DNA from: Mycobacterium sp. AZCC_0083
GTDB taxonomy: Bacteria; Actinomycetota; Actinomycetes; Mycobacteriales; Mycobacteriaceae
Length of the DNA: 64,000 nucleotides
Reading direction: 5' to 3'
NCBI RefSeq assembly: GCF_014202335.1
Contig: NZ_JACHGP010000002.1
Span: 496,001 to 560,000 of the forward strand
Shown: positions 13,747 through 22,178 of the stretch, piece after piece
Position numbering within the stretch: position 1 is the stretch's first letter
Layout: each line of letters starts with the position of its first letter
Position numbers and translations under genes: made by a program
The notes under the pieces: generated by a model
The model's database searches: none
What the model was told of the DNA's origin: nothing
What the model saw: the letters and a program-made list of their open reading frames with translations, nothing else

Positions 13747-13793
13747 AATTGACGCTCAAGACAATTGACGTTTACCTGATCTCGGTTTACCTG
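13747..13793. promoter_or_regulatory. Direct repeats upstream of mbtH-NRPS operon
   Basis: Two pairs of direct repeats sit 16-60 nt upstream of the mbtH start: AATTGACG at 13747 and 13763 (16-nt step) and GTTTACCTG at 13770 and 13785 (15-nt step). The second step is close to 1.5 helical turns. The arrangement suggests a regulator site controlling the synthetase operon; the regulator is unknown. Confidence 0.4.
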
Positions 13794-14111
13794 CAGGCGC
13801 ATGCTACCCGGCTGGCCTGAAATTGGCAGTTGAATGTTTCCTGGGCGGGCCCCGCAAGTACCGACTTTGAATTCATCCGAGTCAAACGTCGTCGCCGCCG
13901 ACCTTGAAAGTCACATCACGCCGTCGCGGAACTGCACTGCACACGCCGATCATACGACGAAAGCGCCGTCATCGAACGGGTCGCGCGCGAGCACGCGCTC
14001 CACCCTCGCGATCACCTCGCCGCGATGCTGTTTTGTTTTCGCTCAACGCACAGAAGACGTCGCAAGAGACTACCCAGGATCGCTTCCGCAATATGTTCTT
14101 GACTCCCGAAT
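13794..14111. other. Gene-free stretch upstream of mbtH
   Basis: About 320 nt between the mbtH control region and the decayed LuxR gene. Open frames here are shadows and read into the pseudogene in other frames. I see no convincing RNA structure or gene; it probably carries the distal part of the mbtH-NRPS promoter region. Confidence 0.5.
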
Positions 14112-14763
14112 TCAGCTGGGGGGTAGAGCGTTCGGTGCACCAGGCATTAGGCCCGCGAGTTGGTCGCGGCGGGGTGGTCCCCGTCTTGGCCATCGCCTTG
14201 TAGATGTGGTTTTCGACGGTGCGCACCGACAACGACAAGCGTTGTGCGACGGCGCGGTTGGTCAGTCCGTTCCGGATCAGCATCACGATCTCGCGCTCAC
14301 GGTCGGTCAACGGCAGCCGCTCGACGGCTGGGCCAAGGGCCGGAGTCCTGGCGCCACCGCACCGCTCGGCAAGCGCCTGCGCTCGAACCGAACATGCAAG
14401 GGCAGACCCACGCAAGTCCTTCCGGCGATACACAATGCACGCATCAGCGGCGGCATCGGTGGCCGCCTCCAGATCACCCATCCGTTCGAAATCCTCTGAG
14501 ACCAACGCTAATTCATCACCGCCGGCGGCATGCAAAGCCTCCGCGCAATGCGCCGCGATAGCTGCTCGAGGGCCCTCGACGTTCGCTTCCAGCTCAAGCA
14601 GCCGCGGCCCGCACGAGCGCTCACCGAACTGGACCGGTCTGTAGACACATCACCTCTGGAGCGAATTACCCATTGGCACTGGCAGTCTCGGCTGCCGCCA
14701 GGAACAGCGCTACGGCCTCGTTGACGGCACCGTGGCCCAGCGCCATCCACTCCCCCTGGGTAT
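14112..14763 (-). pseudogene. Decayed large LuxR-family regulator (C-terminal part only)
   Basis: The remains of the C-terminal third of an AAA/TPR-type LuxR regulator. The HTH is clear (PLTDREREIVMLIRNGLTNR followed by VRTVENHIYKAMAKTG), and upstream lies helical-repeat sequence (EGPRAAIAAHCAEAL, SEDFERMGD). Three lesions are visible: an in-frame TAA at 14666-14668, a frame change near 14640-14650 with a TGA at 14650, and a one-base frameshift near 14170 inside the C-terminal tail. Switching frame at the last one restores RDQLAGLMPG and a stop at 14112. The N-terminal ATPase part is missing; the gene ends abruptly just before the neighbouring MFS gene. It may once have controlled the peptide cluster (inference). 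Confidence 0.8.
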
Positions 14764-14794
14764 CTCATCACGGCCGGCGGGCCGCCTCTCGACC

Positions 14795-16174
14795 TCAGCG
14801 GGTGAGGCGTTCCTGGATGGGATCGCCGACGTCGGTGTTATCCGCGTTCACCACCGCCGTCTCCGAGGTGTCGTCGCTACTGCCGGACTTGCGGATGAAC
14901 AACGCAAGAATGGCGCCGAGAGCACTAGCGATCGCCAACCCGTAGAGGCCCCAGGTCACTTGGCCGGTGGCTTCCTTGATGAGGCCGAAGCCATAGGGCG
15001 CGACGAAGCCACCAAGGTTGCCCAGCGAGTTGATGATTGCAACCGCCGGAGCGAGAACCATCGGGTGCAACATGGATTGCGGGAAGGCCCAGAACAGCGG
15101 GCTGGCGCTCTTGAAGCCCATGGCGGCGATGCAAAGGAACGCCAGGGCCAGCCATGGGCTGGCGATCGCCGCGAGGTAGGTGCCGACGGCGGCGGTGAGC
15201 AGCGCGATGATCAGGAGCGATCGGCGGCGGGCGGGGTTGTGGTCGCCGAGTCGCGAGGACAGATACATGGCGACCACGGCGCAGATCCAGGGCAGCGAGG
15301 ACAGAAGGCCCACGGTGATGTCATTGGTGCCTTGGATGCGTCGCACGATCGATGGCAGCCAGAAGGTGTTGGCATAGATGGAGAGCTGAATCGCGAAGTA
15401 GATCCAGCAGAACAAGATCAGCTTCGGGTCGACGAGCATCTTCCACCGTGAACGGCCGTCGCCCATCCCGGACGTGGCGACTTTCTCCTCTTCCTCGCGA
15501 TCGATCGTCGCGCTGAGGACTGTCCGCTCGTCGTGGGTGAGCCACGTGGCGTCGCCGATGTGGGAGTCCAGCATGAAATAGGCGATGATGCCGACAAGGA
15601 CCGACAACGCGCCTTCGAGGCCGAACATCCACTGCCAGCCGTGCACTCCGAGCACGCCGTTGAGGGACAGGAGCGGCCCGGAGATCGGGCCGGAAATCGC
15701 TGCGGCCACGGAGGATCCGGCGACGAACAATGCCGTGGCCCGCCCGCGGTGAGAGTTGGGTAACCACTTGGCCAAGTAGAAGATGACGGCGGGGAAGAAT
15801 CCGGCCTCGGCCGCGCCCAGTAGGAATCGCAGGACGTAGAACATCTCGGCGTTCTGCACGAAAGCCGTTGCCGCAGAGATCAAGCCCCAGCTGACCATGA
15901 TGCGGGTGAGCCATATCCTGACCCCGAACTTCTCCATCATCATGTTGCTGGGGAGTTCGAAGATGGCGTAGGCGATGAAGAAGACGCCCGCACCGAACCC
16001 GTACGCCGCGGCACCGATTCCGACATCGGCCTCGAGGTACTTCTGGGCGTAGCCGATGTTGGACCTGTTCAACTGATTGCAGATCAGCATGATGATCAGC
16101 AGCGGAACGACTCTGCGGAATATCTTCGACACAGCCGAGTCCAGGCTGGACGGCAAGGCGAGAGTGGTCGACAA
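14795..16174 (-). CDS. MFS transporter, anion:cation symporter (ACS) type
   Basis: 459-residue, 12-TM major facilitator. The N-terminal pattern (NQLNRSNIGYAQ, then GFGAGVFFIAYAIFELPSN, GAAEAGFFPAVIFYLAKWLP) is that of the ACS family, which imports organic acids such as tartrate, phthalate or glucarate with protons. The start is TTG 16174, preceded by GAGGAG eight bases upstream. The C-terminal tail is hydrophilic. It stands between a decayed LuxR gene and a TetR gene; no catabolic enzymes are adjacent, so the substrate cannot be inferred. Confidence 0.85.
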   Translation of the reverse strand: MSTTLALPSSLDSAVSKIFRRVVPLLIIMLICNQLNRSNIGYAQKYLEADVGIGAAAYGFGAGVFFIAYAIFELPSNMMMEKFGVRIWLTRIMVSWGLISAATAFVQNAEMFYVLRFLLGAAEAGFFPAVIFYLAKWLPNSHRGRATALFVAGSSVAAAISGPISGPLLSLNGVLGVHGWQWMFGLEGALSVLVGIIAYFMLDSHIGDATWLTHDERTVLSATIDREEEEKVATSGMGDGRSRWKMLVDPKLILFCWIYFAIQLSIYANTFWLPSIVRRIQGTNDITVGLLSSLPWICAVVAMYLSSRLGDHNPARRRSLLIIALLTAAVGTYLAAIASPWLALAFLCIAAMGFKSASPLFWAFPQSMLHPMVLAPAVAIINSLGNLGGFVAPYGFGLIKEATGQVTWGLYGLAIASALGAILALFIRKSGSSDDTSETAVVNADNTDVGDPIQERLTR

Positions 16175-16407
16175 CGGATCACTCCTCTCGGCTCGTTGAC
16201 TCGGCAGTGATGCCCGTCAAGCAGGTGGAAGTGAGCGGTCTACCCCATCAGCGATGGCCGTGACGCCGCTCACAGGAGTCAACTTAAAGTCGACGACCTA
16301 TGCGCGTCCAACATTGTTTTTGGATGCTGTGATTCAAAACCGGTATCACCGTCGGAGGCAGCTCAGCCTCCGTCGAACTGGGCGTCATCTCGAACAGCAG
16401 TTGCCCG

Positions 16408-17037
16408 TTACCGGGTGGGACGCAACTCTGTGAAGCTGTCCAGCAGGTCAGGCCGGGCGTTCTTCGGCAGCCCGTCAAGCGCGCCGACGAGGGCGGCCAC
16501 ACACATCTCGCGTATCTCATCGAGCGGCACGTCAGGCCTGTCGATCCACTCGAGCCACGCGGTACGCAGGAACAGGAGCCATGACCGCACGGCGATGGTC
16601 ACCAATGGGTGAGGCGTCCGACCCTGTTCCAGCGCGCCGAGGATCCGCCGCTCCTGGATGTCATTGTCGCGCTTGATGATCGCGATCACTTCCGGGTCGG
16701 CGCTCGCTGCGCTGCGGTGTACCGCACGGGCGGCGTGAGAGTTGGCGCGACAATGGGAAAGGAAGGCGTCGATGCCGTGTCGGAGCTGCTCTAGCGGCGG
16801 CAACGCGGAGTCGGGAGCGGTGGCAGTTACCAGGTGTTCGACCGAGCGCTCGACGAGCGCGGCAAAGAATGCCGCCTTCGTCGGGAAGTAATGGTAAAGC
16901 AGCCCTCGCGAGACGCCTGCCATCTCCGCGACTCGCTCGATGTGGACACTCTCGTACGGCTCCTCGGCGAACAGCTCGGCGCCGAGGTCCAGCAGCTGGT
17001 CGCGGCGCAGCTCGGGAGCAAGTCGAGTTCGCGGCAT
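16408..17037 (-). CDS. TetR-family repressor, divergent from a P450 gene
   Basis: 209 residues. The N-terminal HTH is clear (LFAEEPYESVHIERVAEMAG, then VSRGLLYHYFPTKAAFFAAL), followed by an all-helical ligand-binding domain. It is transcribed away from the cytochrome P450 gene, with 72 nt between the starts containing a 9-bp inverted repeat, so it probably represses the P450 and itself. The ligand may be a substrate or product of the P450 (inference). 233 nt without a gene separate it from the downstream MFS gene. Confidence 0.9.
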   Translation of the reverse strand: MPRTRLAPELRRDQLLDLGAELFAEEPYESVHIERVAEMAGVSRGLLYHYFPTKAAFFAALVERSVEHLVTATAPDSALPPLEQLRHGIDAFLSHCRANSHAARAVHRSAASADPEVIAIIKRDNDIQERRILGALEQGRTPHPLVTIAVRSWLLFLRTAWLEWIDRPDVPLDEIREMCVAALVGALDGLPKNARPDLLDSFTELRPTR

Positions 17038-17058
17038 CTTCAGATACTACTTGACACG

Positions 17059-17092
17059 GGTTCAGTAGCGCGCAACTATTACTGAACCAGTA
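17059..17092. promoter_or_regulatory. TetR operator / divergent promoter
   Basis: Perfect inverted repeat GGTTCAGTA-N12-TACTGAACC (17059-17067 and 17080-17088), overlapped by a second short palindrome TACTG-AAC-CAGTA (17080-17092). A TTGACA-like -35 (17051-17056) touches it. The position between the divergent TetR and P450 starts makes it the likely TetR operator. Confidence 0.6.
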
Positions 17093-17109
17093 TCCAATAG
17101 GGGGATCTG

Positions 17110-18552
17110 ATGCGAAACGACTGGCCGAACAACACCTTCCCTCACCCACCGCGGCGGCTGCCGGTCGTGGGCGACCTGCTCGGCATCAACCCGCGGAGAC
17201 CGCTCGCGAGCGTCATGACCGCAGCCGAGGGACGCGGGCCGATCTTCGAGCTGGATCTGTTCGACCAAAAGTTCGTGTTCATCACCGAGGCCGAGCTCGC
17301 CGAGGAACTGTGTGACGAGAAGCGCTTTCACAAGAGCTTGCCGCCAGCTTTGATCGGTCTCCGGGAGTATGTCGGTGACGGCCTGTTCACGGCGCACGAC
17401 CACGAACCCAATTGGCAGCTCGCGCACGACCTGTTGATGCCGGCGTTCACCAAGGCAGCGATGCAGCGCTATCACCCCGTGATGCTGCAGGTGGCCGCTG
17501 AACTGTTCGACCAGTGGGACAGCCACGAGGGCCCCGTGGACGTATCGGCCGACATGACTCGACTGACGATGGAGACGCTCGGGCGAACCTCGCTCGGTCA
17601 AGGGTTTGGGTCTTTTGACAGTGACCGTCGGCATCCGTTCGTGGACGCGATGATCGCTGCCTTGAAGACCGGGCAGCGGGCGGGCGCGCTATCGACGATG
17701 CCCGGTTCCTCGCTGTTGTTGGGCCTACTGCGCCGGCGCAACGCCAAGAAGCTGGCGTACGTCGAGAGCTTCCTCGATGACATCATCGCTGCGCGCCGTA
17801 GCGGCGAGGACACGAACGCCGACTTGCTCGGAATCATGCTGAGCAACGCGCACCCGGACACTGGCGAGACGCTGTCCGATCTCAACATCCGCTACCAGAT
17901 CCTCACCTTTCTGGTCGCGGGCCATGAAACGACCAGTGGTGCACTGTCGTTCACGCTCTACTACCTCGCGCGCAATCCGGAAGCGCTGCGGCGGGCGCAA
18001 GAGGAAACCGACGCGATTCTGGGGCCCGACCGTGACGCGGAGCCCGAGTACGACCAGGTGGCGCGGTTCCGACACATACGGCGCTGCCTCGATGAGGCGC
18101 TCAGACTGTGGCCTACCGCGCCGGGGTTCGGACGCGGACCGCGGGAGACGACGACCATCGGTCACCGGTGGGAGATGCGGCCCGAGGATTGGGCGATCGT
18201 GCTGTTGCCCCTCGTGCATCGCGATCCGGCGCCGTGGGGCGAAGACGCCGCGGAGTTCGACCCGGACCGGTTCCTGCCGGGACGGTCGGATGGCCGAAAC
18301 CCACACGCCTACCGGCCGTTCGGCACCGGTCACCGCGCTTGCATCGGTCGTCAGTTCGCGCTTCACGAGGCCGTGCTGGTGCTGGCGCGGTTGCTGCACC
18401 GCTACGACGTGGTTGGCGACCCGGCCTACCAGCTCCGGGTGAGCGAACGGCTCACGCTGATGCCGGAGGGGTTCGAGCTGACCCTCAGTCCGCGGGCGCC
18501 CGCGATGGCAACTGCGGTCCGTGCGGCGAGCGATACGGTGACGAGGTGCTGA
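17110..18552 (+). CDS. Cytochrome P450, CYP102/BM3 heme-domain-like
   Basis: 480-residue P450 without a fused reductase. It has the I-helix oxygen-binding motif AGHETT, the K-helix EALR, and the heme loop FGTGHRACIGRQF with Cys about residue 411. The N-terminal HPPRRLPVVGDLLGI and the general layout resemble the heme domain of fatty-acid hydroxylases of the BM3 group rather than the usual camphor-type mycobacterial P450s. No membrane anchor is visible. It needs separate redox partners, none of which are encoded nearby. GGGGGATCTG precedes the ATG. Probably under control of the divergent TetR. Confidence 0.92.
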   Translation: MRNDWPNNTFPHPPRRLPVVGDLLGINPRRPLASVMTAAEGRGPIFELDLFDQKFVFITEAELAEELCDEKRFHKSLPPALIGLREYVGDGLFTAHDHEPNWQLAHDLLMPAFTKAAMQRYHPVMLQVAAELFDQWDSHEGPVDVSADMTRLTMETLGRTSLGQGFGSFDSDRRHPFVDAMIAALKTGQRAGALSTMPGSSLLLGLLRRRNAKKLAYVESFLDDIIAARRSGEDTNADLLGIMLSNAHPDTGETLSDLNIRYQILTFLVAGHETTSGALSFTLYYLARNPEALRRAQEETDAILGPDRDAEPEYDQVARFRHIRRCLDEALRLWPTAPGFGRGPRETTTIGHRWEMRPEDWAIVLLPLVHRDPAPWGEDAAEFDPDRFLPGRSDGRNPHAYRPFGTGHRACIGRQFALHEAVLVLARLLHRYDVVGDPAYQLRVSERLTLMPEGFELTLSPRAPAMATAVRAASDTVTRC

Positions 18553-18558
18553 CCGGTC

Positions 18559-19290
18559 CTAGTCGCGACGACCGAGACCGCCCAGGATCAGGTTGAGGGT
18601 GAACGCGAATCGATCCGGGGCGCTGCCGGACGTCAGCTCGGCCGCGTGACGCTTGGTATGGGCGAAAGAGTCGGGCAGCGCGGCGAACCGGCGCAGCGTT
18701 TCGTCGCGACCGATGTCCAATCCTTCCGCGTCGACTCGCCTGTCGCGTAGCGACGATTCGAGGCAGAAGGCGTTGACGTAGAGGAACAGCGTGTCGATCG
18801 CCCACGCAGCGGTCTGTGGGTCGACGCCGCCCGCGAGCACGATGCCGAGCATGCCGTCGCTGATCCGCAGAGTTTCCAGGTTCGTTGGGGCAGTGCCGAG
18901 TGTCGCCAGGGAGATGCCGGGGTAACGCAGGTACTGATCACGGAGCTGGGTGCAGACATTGATGATCTGCTCACGCCAGGTGCGTGGGTTTGGTTCTGGG
19001 AGTTCGATTTCGGCACAGAGCCGTCCAATGAGGAGTTCGTCGAGGTCGTCCTTGTTGACGACGTGGGCGTACAGCGATGCTGGACCCGTTTCCAAGACAC
19101 CGGCCACTCGTCGCATCGTCAGGGCGCCGTACCCGTCGCGCTCGATGATGCCGGATGCGGTATCGATGATCGCATCGACGGTGATGGGCTTCTTGCGCCC
19201 CGCCGACGATCCGCGCCGAGTAACACCGGTCTCGTCAGGCAGTGACTGCTGGTGCCGTGCTGCGCGTCGTCGCTCCGGGGGCGATGTCAT
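18559..19290 (-). CDS. TetR-family regulator with TetR-type C-terminal domain
   Basis: 243 residues. A basic N-terminal tail precedes the HTH (GALTMRRVAGVLETGPASLY, AHVVNKDDLDELL), the form typical of TetR(D)-like repressors with the TetR_C domain. It converges on the P450 gene (6-nt gap) and diverges from a small membrane ORF and a FAD-dependent aromatic hydroxylase. That layout resembles drug or pigment resistance units in which the repressor senses an aromatic compound and releases the hydroxylase or efflux gene (inference). Confidence 0.88.
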   Translation of the reverse strand: MTSPPERRRAARHQQSLPDETGVTRRGSSAGRKKPITVDAIIDTASGIIERDGYGALTMRRVAGVLETGPASLYAHVVNKDDLDELLIGRLCAEIELPEPNPRTWREQIINVCTQLRDQYLRYPGISLATLGTAPTNLETLRISDGMLGIVLAGGVDPQTAAWAIDTLFLYVNAFCLESSLRDRRVDAEGLDIGRDETLRRFAALPDSFAHTKRHAAELTSGSAPDRFAFTLNLILGGLGRRD

Positions 19291-19319
19291 GCACGCAGTC
19301 TAGACGCCAATCGATCATA

Positions 19320-19355
19320 GTTCTAGTTGACTCGATCACTGTTCCGTTATAGAAC
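19320..19355 (+). promoter_or_regulatory. Promoter with overlapping inverted repeat between TetR and hydroxylase unit
   Basis: TTGACT (19327-19332) and TAGAAC (19350-19355) are spaced 17 nt, a good sigma-A-like promoter reading right. The same bases form GTTCTA (19320-19325) ... TAGAAC, and CCGTT-ATAG-AACGG lies within the -10 region, so a repressor could cover the promoter. The transcript would begin just before the GTG/ATG at 19363/19369, nearly leaderless. Confidence 0.5.
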
Positions 19356-19368
19356 GGTGTTCGTGACT

Positions 19369-19575
19369 ATGTCCACTCCCGATGACGTCGGCCGACGAGC
19401 ATGGCTTCTGGCGCTAGCCATCTTCGTCACCGGTTCGGCACTGTGCGCTGCGGCATGGTCGGTCGAGTGGGGCTGCCACGCGTTCGAGATCACCTTCGCG
19501 TGGGTCCTCGGGCTGACCGTCCTGTCGTTCGTACCCGCGCTACTGCTGCCCGGCCGCGACCACCAACCCCGCTGA
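19369..19575 (+). CDS. Small two-TM protein, probable internally deleted MFS efflux remnant
   Basis: 68 residues. The first part (DDVGRRAWLLALAIFVTGSA, then LCAAAW) looks like loop 2-3 plus TM3 of an EmrB/QacA drug transporter, and the second part (FEITFAWVLGLTVLSFVPAL) like its last TM helix. The 12 or so helices between are absent, so it seems to be an in-frame internal deletion of an efflux pump that would have been the expected partner of the neighbouring TetR and hydroxylase. Whether the mini-protein is made is unknown. Start may be GTG 19363 or ATG 19369. Confidence 0.5.
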   Translation: MSTPDDVGRRAWLLALAIFVTGSALCAAAWSVEWGCHAFEITFAWVLGLTVLSFVPALLLPGRDHQPR

Positions 19576-19591
19576 AAGACAAGGAACTCCG

Positions 19592-21139
19592 ATGTGTACT
19601 GATATCGGCGACACCCACGACGTGCTCGTGGCAGGCGCCGGGCCGATAGGCCTGATGCTGGCGATCGAGCTTCAACTGGCAGGAGTCCGGGTACTCGTCG
19701 TCGAACGGCGGGAGAACCCCGACACCGTCGTCAAGGCGGAAGGGATCAACACCGCATCCATCGAGGCCCTCGATCGACGCGGCCTGCTTCCCGCGGTGGA
19801 GGACGTGGTGCGGCGGCTGTTTCCCGAACCCCCGAAGACCGCAGGCGTCGCCAGGGGGCACTACGCGCCGTTCGCCGGGCATTTCGGCGGGATTCAGGTC
19901 CCCGCAGGCCCCGTCGACAGGGACGATCCCCTGCTGCGCAACCGTGGCCAGGCCGGCTGGTATCTCCAGATCCCGCAGGTCGAGTTGGAGCGGGTCCTCG
20001 GTCAGCGCGCAGTGGAGCTCGGCGTAGAAGTGCGTCGCGGCGTCGAGTTGTGCGGGTTCGACGAGGACGGTTCCGGCGTGACCGTTCACCTCGCGGGGGG
20101 AGACGAGGTGCGCGCGGCGTGGCTCGTCGGGTGCGACGGCGGCCGCAGCCAGGTCCGGCGCCTGGCGGGCTTCGACTTCCCCGGCACCGACCCCGAGATC
20201 ATCGGCCGCCAAGGGGTTTTCACCGTGGAGGGTGCCGAGCAGCTGAAGTCGGGCTGGCAGTACACCCCCACCGGCCTCTACGTCTTCGGACCCAAGCCGG
20301 GCCGACTGCGCACCATCGAGTTCGACGGCTCGCCCACGGACCGGGACGCACCGGTCACCGCGACCGAGATGGAGGACAGCGTGCGACGGGTCAGTGGCGT
20401 CGACGTCCGCATCACCGAGATCGCCAGCGCCGCGCGGTTCACCGACAACGCACGGCAGGCGACGACCTACCGGCGCGGTCGCGTGCTCCTGTGCGGGGAC
20501 GCCGCCCACGTGCACTCGCCGTTCAGCGGGCAGGGCATGAACCTGGGGTTCGCCGATGCCGTCAATCTGGGCTGGAAGCTCGCCGCCACCGTGCAGGGGT
20601 GGGCGCCGCAGGGCCTGCTCGACACCTACACCAGTGAACGGCACCCGGTCGGCGCCTGGATTCTCGACTGGACGCGTGCTCAGGTGGCCGTGATGCGCGG
20701 CGACGCCGGCAGCAGTGCGCTCAGAAGCCTGCTCAACGACTTCCTCGGTACACGGGACGGCGCAACCCATTACGTGAAGCGGGCGTCCGGCCTGTGGCCG
20801 CGCTACGACTTCGGGGATCTCGAGACCAGTCATCCGCTGGTCGGCGCGATGGCGCCCAAGCTCCGACTGGACGACGGCACCTGGCTCGCCGACCATGCCC
20901 ATACGGGCCGGACTTTGCTCGTCGATCTCACTGGGGACGAACGGCTTTCAGCCTTGGCCGAGTCGTACGCCGGGCGTCTGGAACTGGTCCGGGGTACCGC
21001 TGACGGCAGCGGGCTATGCGGCTTGCTGGTGCGTCCCGACTGCTTCGTGGCGTGGGCGTCGGCGGACGGCGCCAGTGATCTGGCCGGTTTACAGGCCGCC
21101 CTCACCCGCTGGTTGGGCGACAACAGTCGCGCCGACTGA
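19592..21139 (+). CDS. FAD-dependent aromatic (polyketide/rifamycin-type) hydroxylase
   Basis: 515 residues, class A flavoprotein monooxygenase of the PheA/TfdB group that includes PgaE, RdmE and Rox. Visible motifs: the Rossmann dinucleotide site VLVAGAGPIGLMLAIEL near residue 11, the NADPH/FAD DG motif LVGCDGGRSQVRR near 177, and the ribityl-binding GDAAHVHSPFSGQGMNLGF near 300. A C-terminal thioredoxin-like domain is present (GRTLLVDLTGD), as in polyketide hydroxylases. It would hydroxylate a phenolic substrate with NAD(P)H and O2. The position behind a divergent TetR suggests inducible detoxification or antibiotic inactivation. Confidence 0.9.
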   Translation: MCTDIGDTHDVLVAGAGPIGLMLAIELQLAGVRVLVVERRENPDTVVKAEGINTASIEALDRRGLLPAVEDVVRRLFPEPPKTAGVARGHYAPFAGHFGGIQVPAGPVDRDDPLLRNRGQAGWYLQIPQVELERVLGQRAVELGVEVRRGVELCGFDEDGSGVTVHLAGGDEVRAAWLVGCDGGRSQVRRLAGFDFPGTDPEIIGRQGVFTVEGAEQLKSGWQYTPTGLYVFGPKPGRLRTIEFDGSPTDRDAPVTATEMEDSVRRVSGVDVRITEIASAARFTDNARQATTYRRGRVLLCGDAAHVHSPFSGQGMNLGFADAVNLGWKLAATVQGWAPQGLLDTYTSERHPVGAWILDWTRAQVAVMRGDAGSSALRSLLNDFLGTRDGATHYVKRASGLWPRYDFGDLETSHPLVGAMAPKLRLDDGTWLADHAHTGRTLLVDLTGDERLSALAESYAGRLELVRGTADGSGLCGLLVRPDCFVAWASADGASDLAGLQAALTRWLGDNSRAD

Positions 21140-21141
21140 TC

Positions 21142-21594
21142 TCATGGGCTGTACGACGAATGAATCGACACGACGGCGAGAACGCACGCGCCCATCGACG
21201 CAACGACCTGAGCGAACATGATCCAGTGCAGGCGATCGGTCTGAATCTTGTTGTCTTCGGCTGCATCCCGAACCTCCCGGCGCAGCGCGGCAATAGTTTG
21301 ATCGTCTGACCGGCCTTCGACTGGCGGGTTGTGAAGGATGCTCTTCACGTCGGGCGCCTTCCGAGCGCGGAAGACGATTACGAGCACGCCAACCACTGAT
21401 AAAGCCATTGCGACCACAGCACCCTCGTCCCAGCCTGATGGCTCTGGGCCCTCTGCGAGAGACGTCGCGACGAAGGTCGCGGCAATCGCCGCCGCGAAGG
21501 TGGTGACGAGTTTCGCCGTCTGCAGTCCCTGATGCGAATGCGCATCTTCACGACTGGCGTGGTTCTCCAACCACGCCTCCAGCGCTTCTCCCAT
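21142..21594 (-). CDS. Hypothetical membrane protein, three predicted TM segments
   Basis: 150 residues. TM segments at about 25-45 (LVTTFAAAIAATFVATSLAE), 58-76 (VVAMALSVVGVLVIVF) and 126-146 (FAQVVASMGACVLAVVSI), with a charged, coiled loop between the second and third (ALRREVRDAAEDNKIQTDRL). No family recognised. It converges on the hydroxylase gene with a 2-nt gap and follows a small soluble gene on the same strand by 43 nt, so the two are probably co-transcribed. Confidence 0.65.
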   Translation of the reverse strand: MGEALEAWLENHASREDAHSHQGLQTAKLVTTFAAAIAATFVATSLAEGPEPSGWDEGAVVAMALSVVGVLVIVFRARKAPDVKSILHNPPVEGRSDDQTIAALRREVRDAAEDNKIQTDRLHWIMFAQVVASMGACVLAVVSIHSSYSP

Positions 21595-21637
21595 TGCTCG
21601 GCCCTCCGCCCCGTATCGTCATCGGCCCTGTCGATCG

Positions 21638-21898
21638 CTACCTCTCGGCGGGCGTAGTGCTGGTCGCCGACAGGCGCCCCTCATGGGTCAGCAGATCGCG
21701 TCCCAACGCGGTTACCGTCACCATTGCAACGCCGTTCTGGCGCGCGCGGGCAACCAGTCCTTGATCGACCGAGTCCTCCCAGATGGTGAGCCTGGGACAC
21801 GACGTACGCCACGCCTCCATTACGTCGGTGTAGGTCCTTGGCCGGGCCGCCACCCACTCGACGAAGTCAAGCACCAGAGCGCGGGTTCCTTCCGCCAT
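21638..21898 (-). CDS. Small conserved hypothetical protein, winged-helix-like
   Basis: 86 residues beginning MAEGTRALVLDFVEWVAARP. The sequence (TYTDVMEAWRTSCPRLTIWE, later VTVTALGRDLL) is compact and looks like a small winged-helix fold of the kind found in uncharacterised mycobacterial proteins; I know no function. ATG 21898 is preferred over an upstream in-frame TTG because GGAGGAATCG ends just before it. Likely operon with the downstream membrane protein. Confidence 0.65.
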   Translation of the reverse strand: MAEGTRALVLDFVEWVAARPRTYTDVMEAWRTSCPRLTIWEDSVDQGLVARARQNGVAMVTVTALGRDLLTHEGRLSATSTTPAER

Positions 21899-22178
21899 CG
21901 ATTCCTCCAATGATCCGAAGTGCCACCGTGATCAGCCGCCGCAAACCGATGAGGAACGGCGTCATTCCAGCATAGATGGCTGCGCGTGCCGATGTCGAGA
22001 AGTTCAGCGGCGCAAGGACTCCGGCGAAACCTGGTGCATTTCAGGCGAATTACGGATGTCCGGGCGCGCCCGGCCCGCGCGACTCGATTCGGCGATTGGG
22101 CGGACCTGACCTCGAGCAGCATTTCGATAGGCGACATAATTAGCAATGCGAAGCAGATGTACGGAAGGGGGCTCGATC

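Noticed and set aside
13770..13793. IdeR iron box upstream of mbtH
   Set aside because: Only a TTACCT core matches; the sites are direct repeats, not the 19-bp inverted iron box, and no siderophore transport genes are adjacent.
13969..14535. 188-residue LuxR protein as an intact gene
   Set aside because: The frame lacks the N-terminus, and its last 60 residues are out-of-frame sequence after a shift; continuing in the correct frame restores the family tail.
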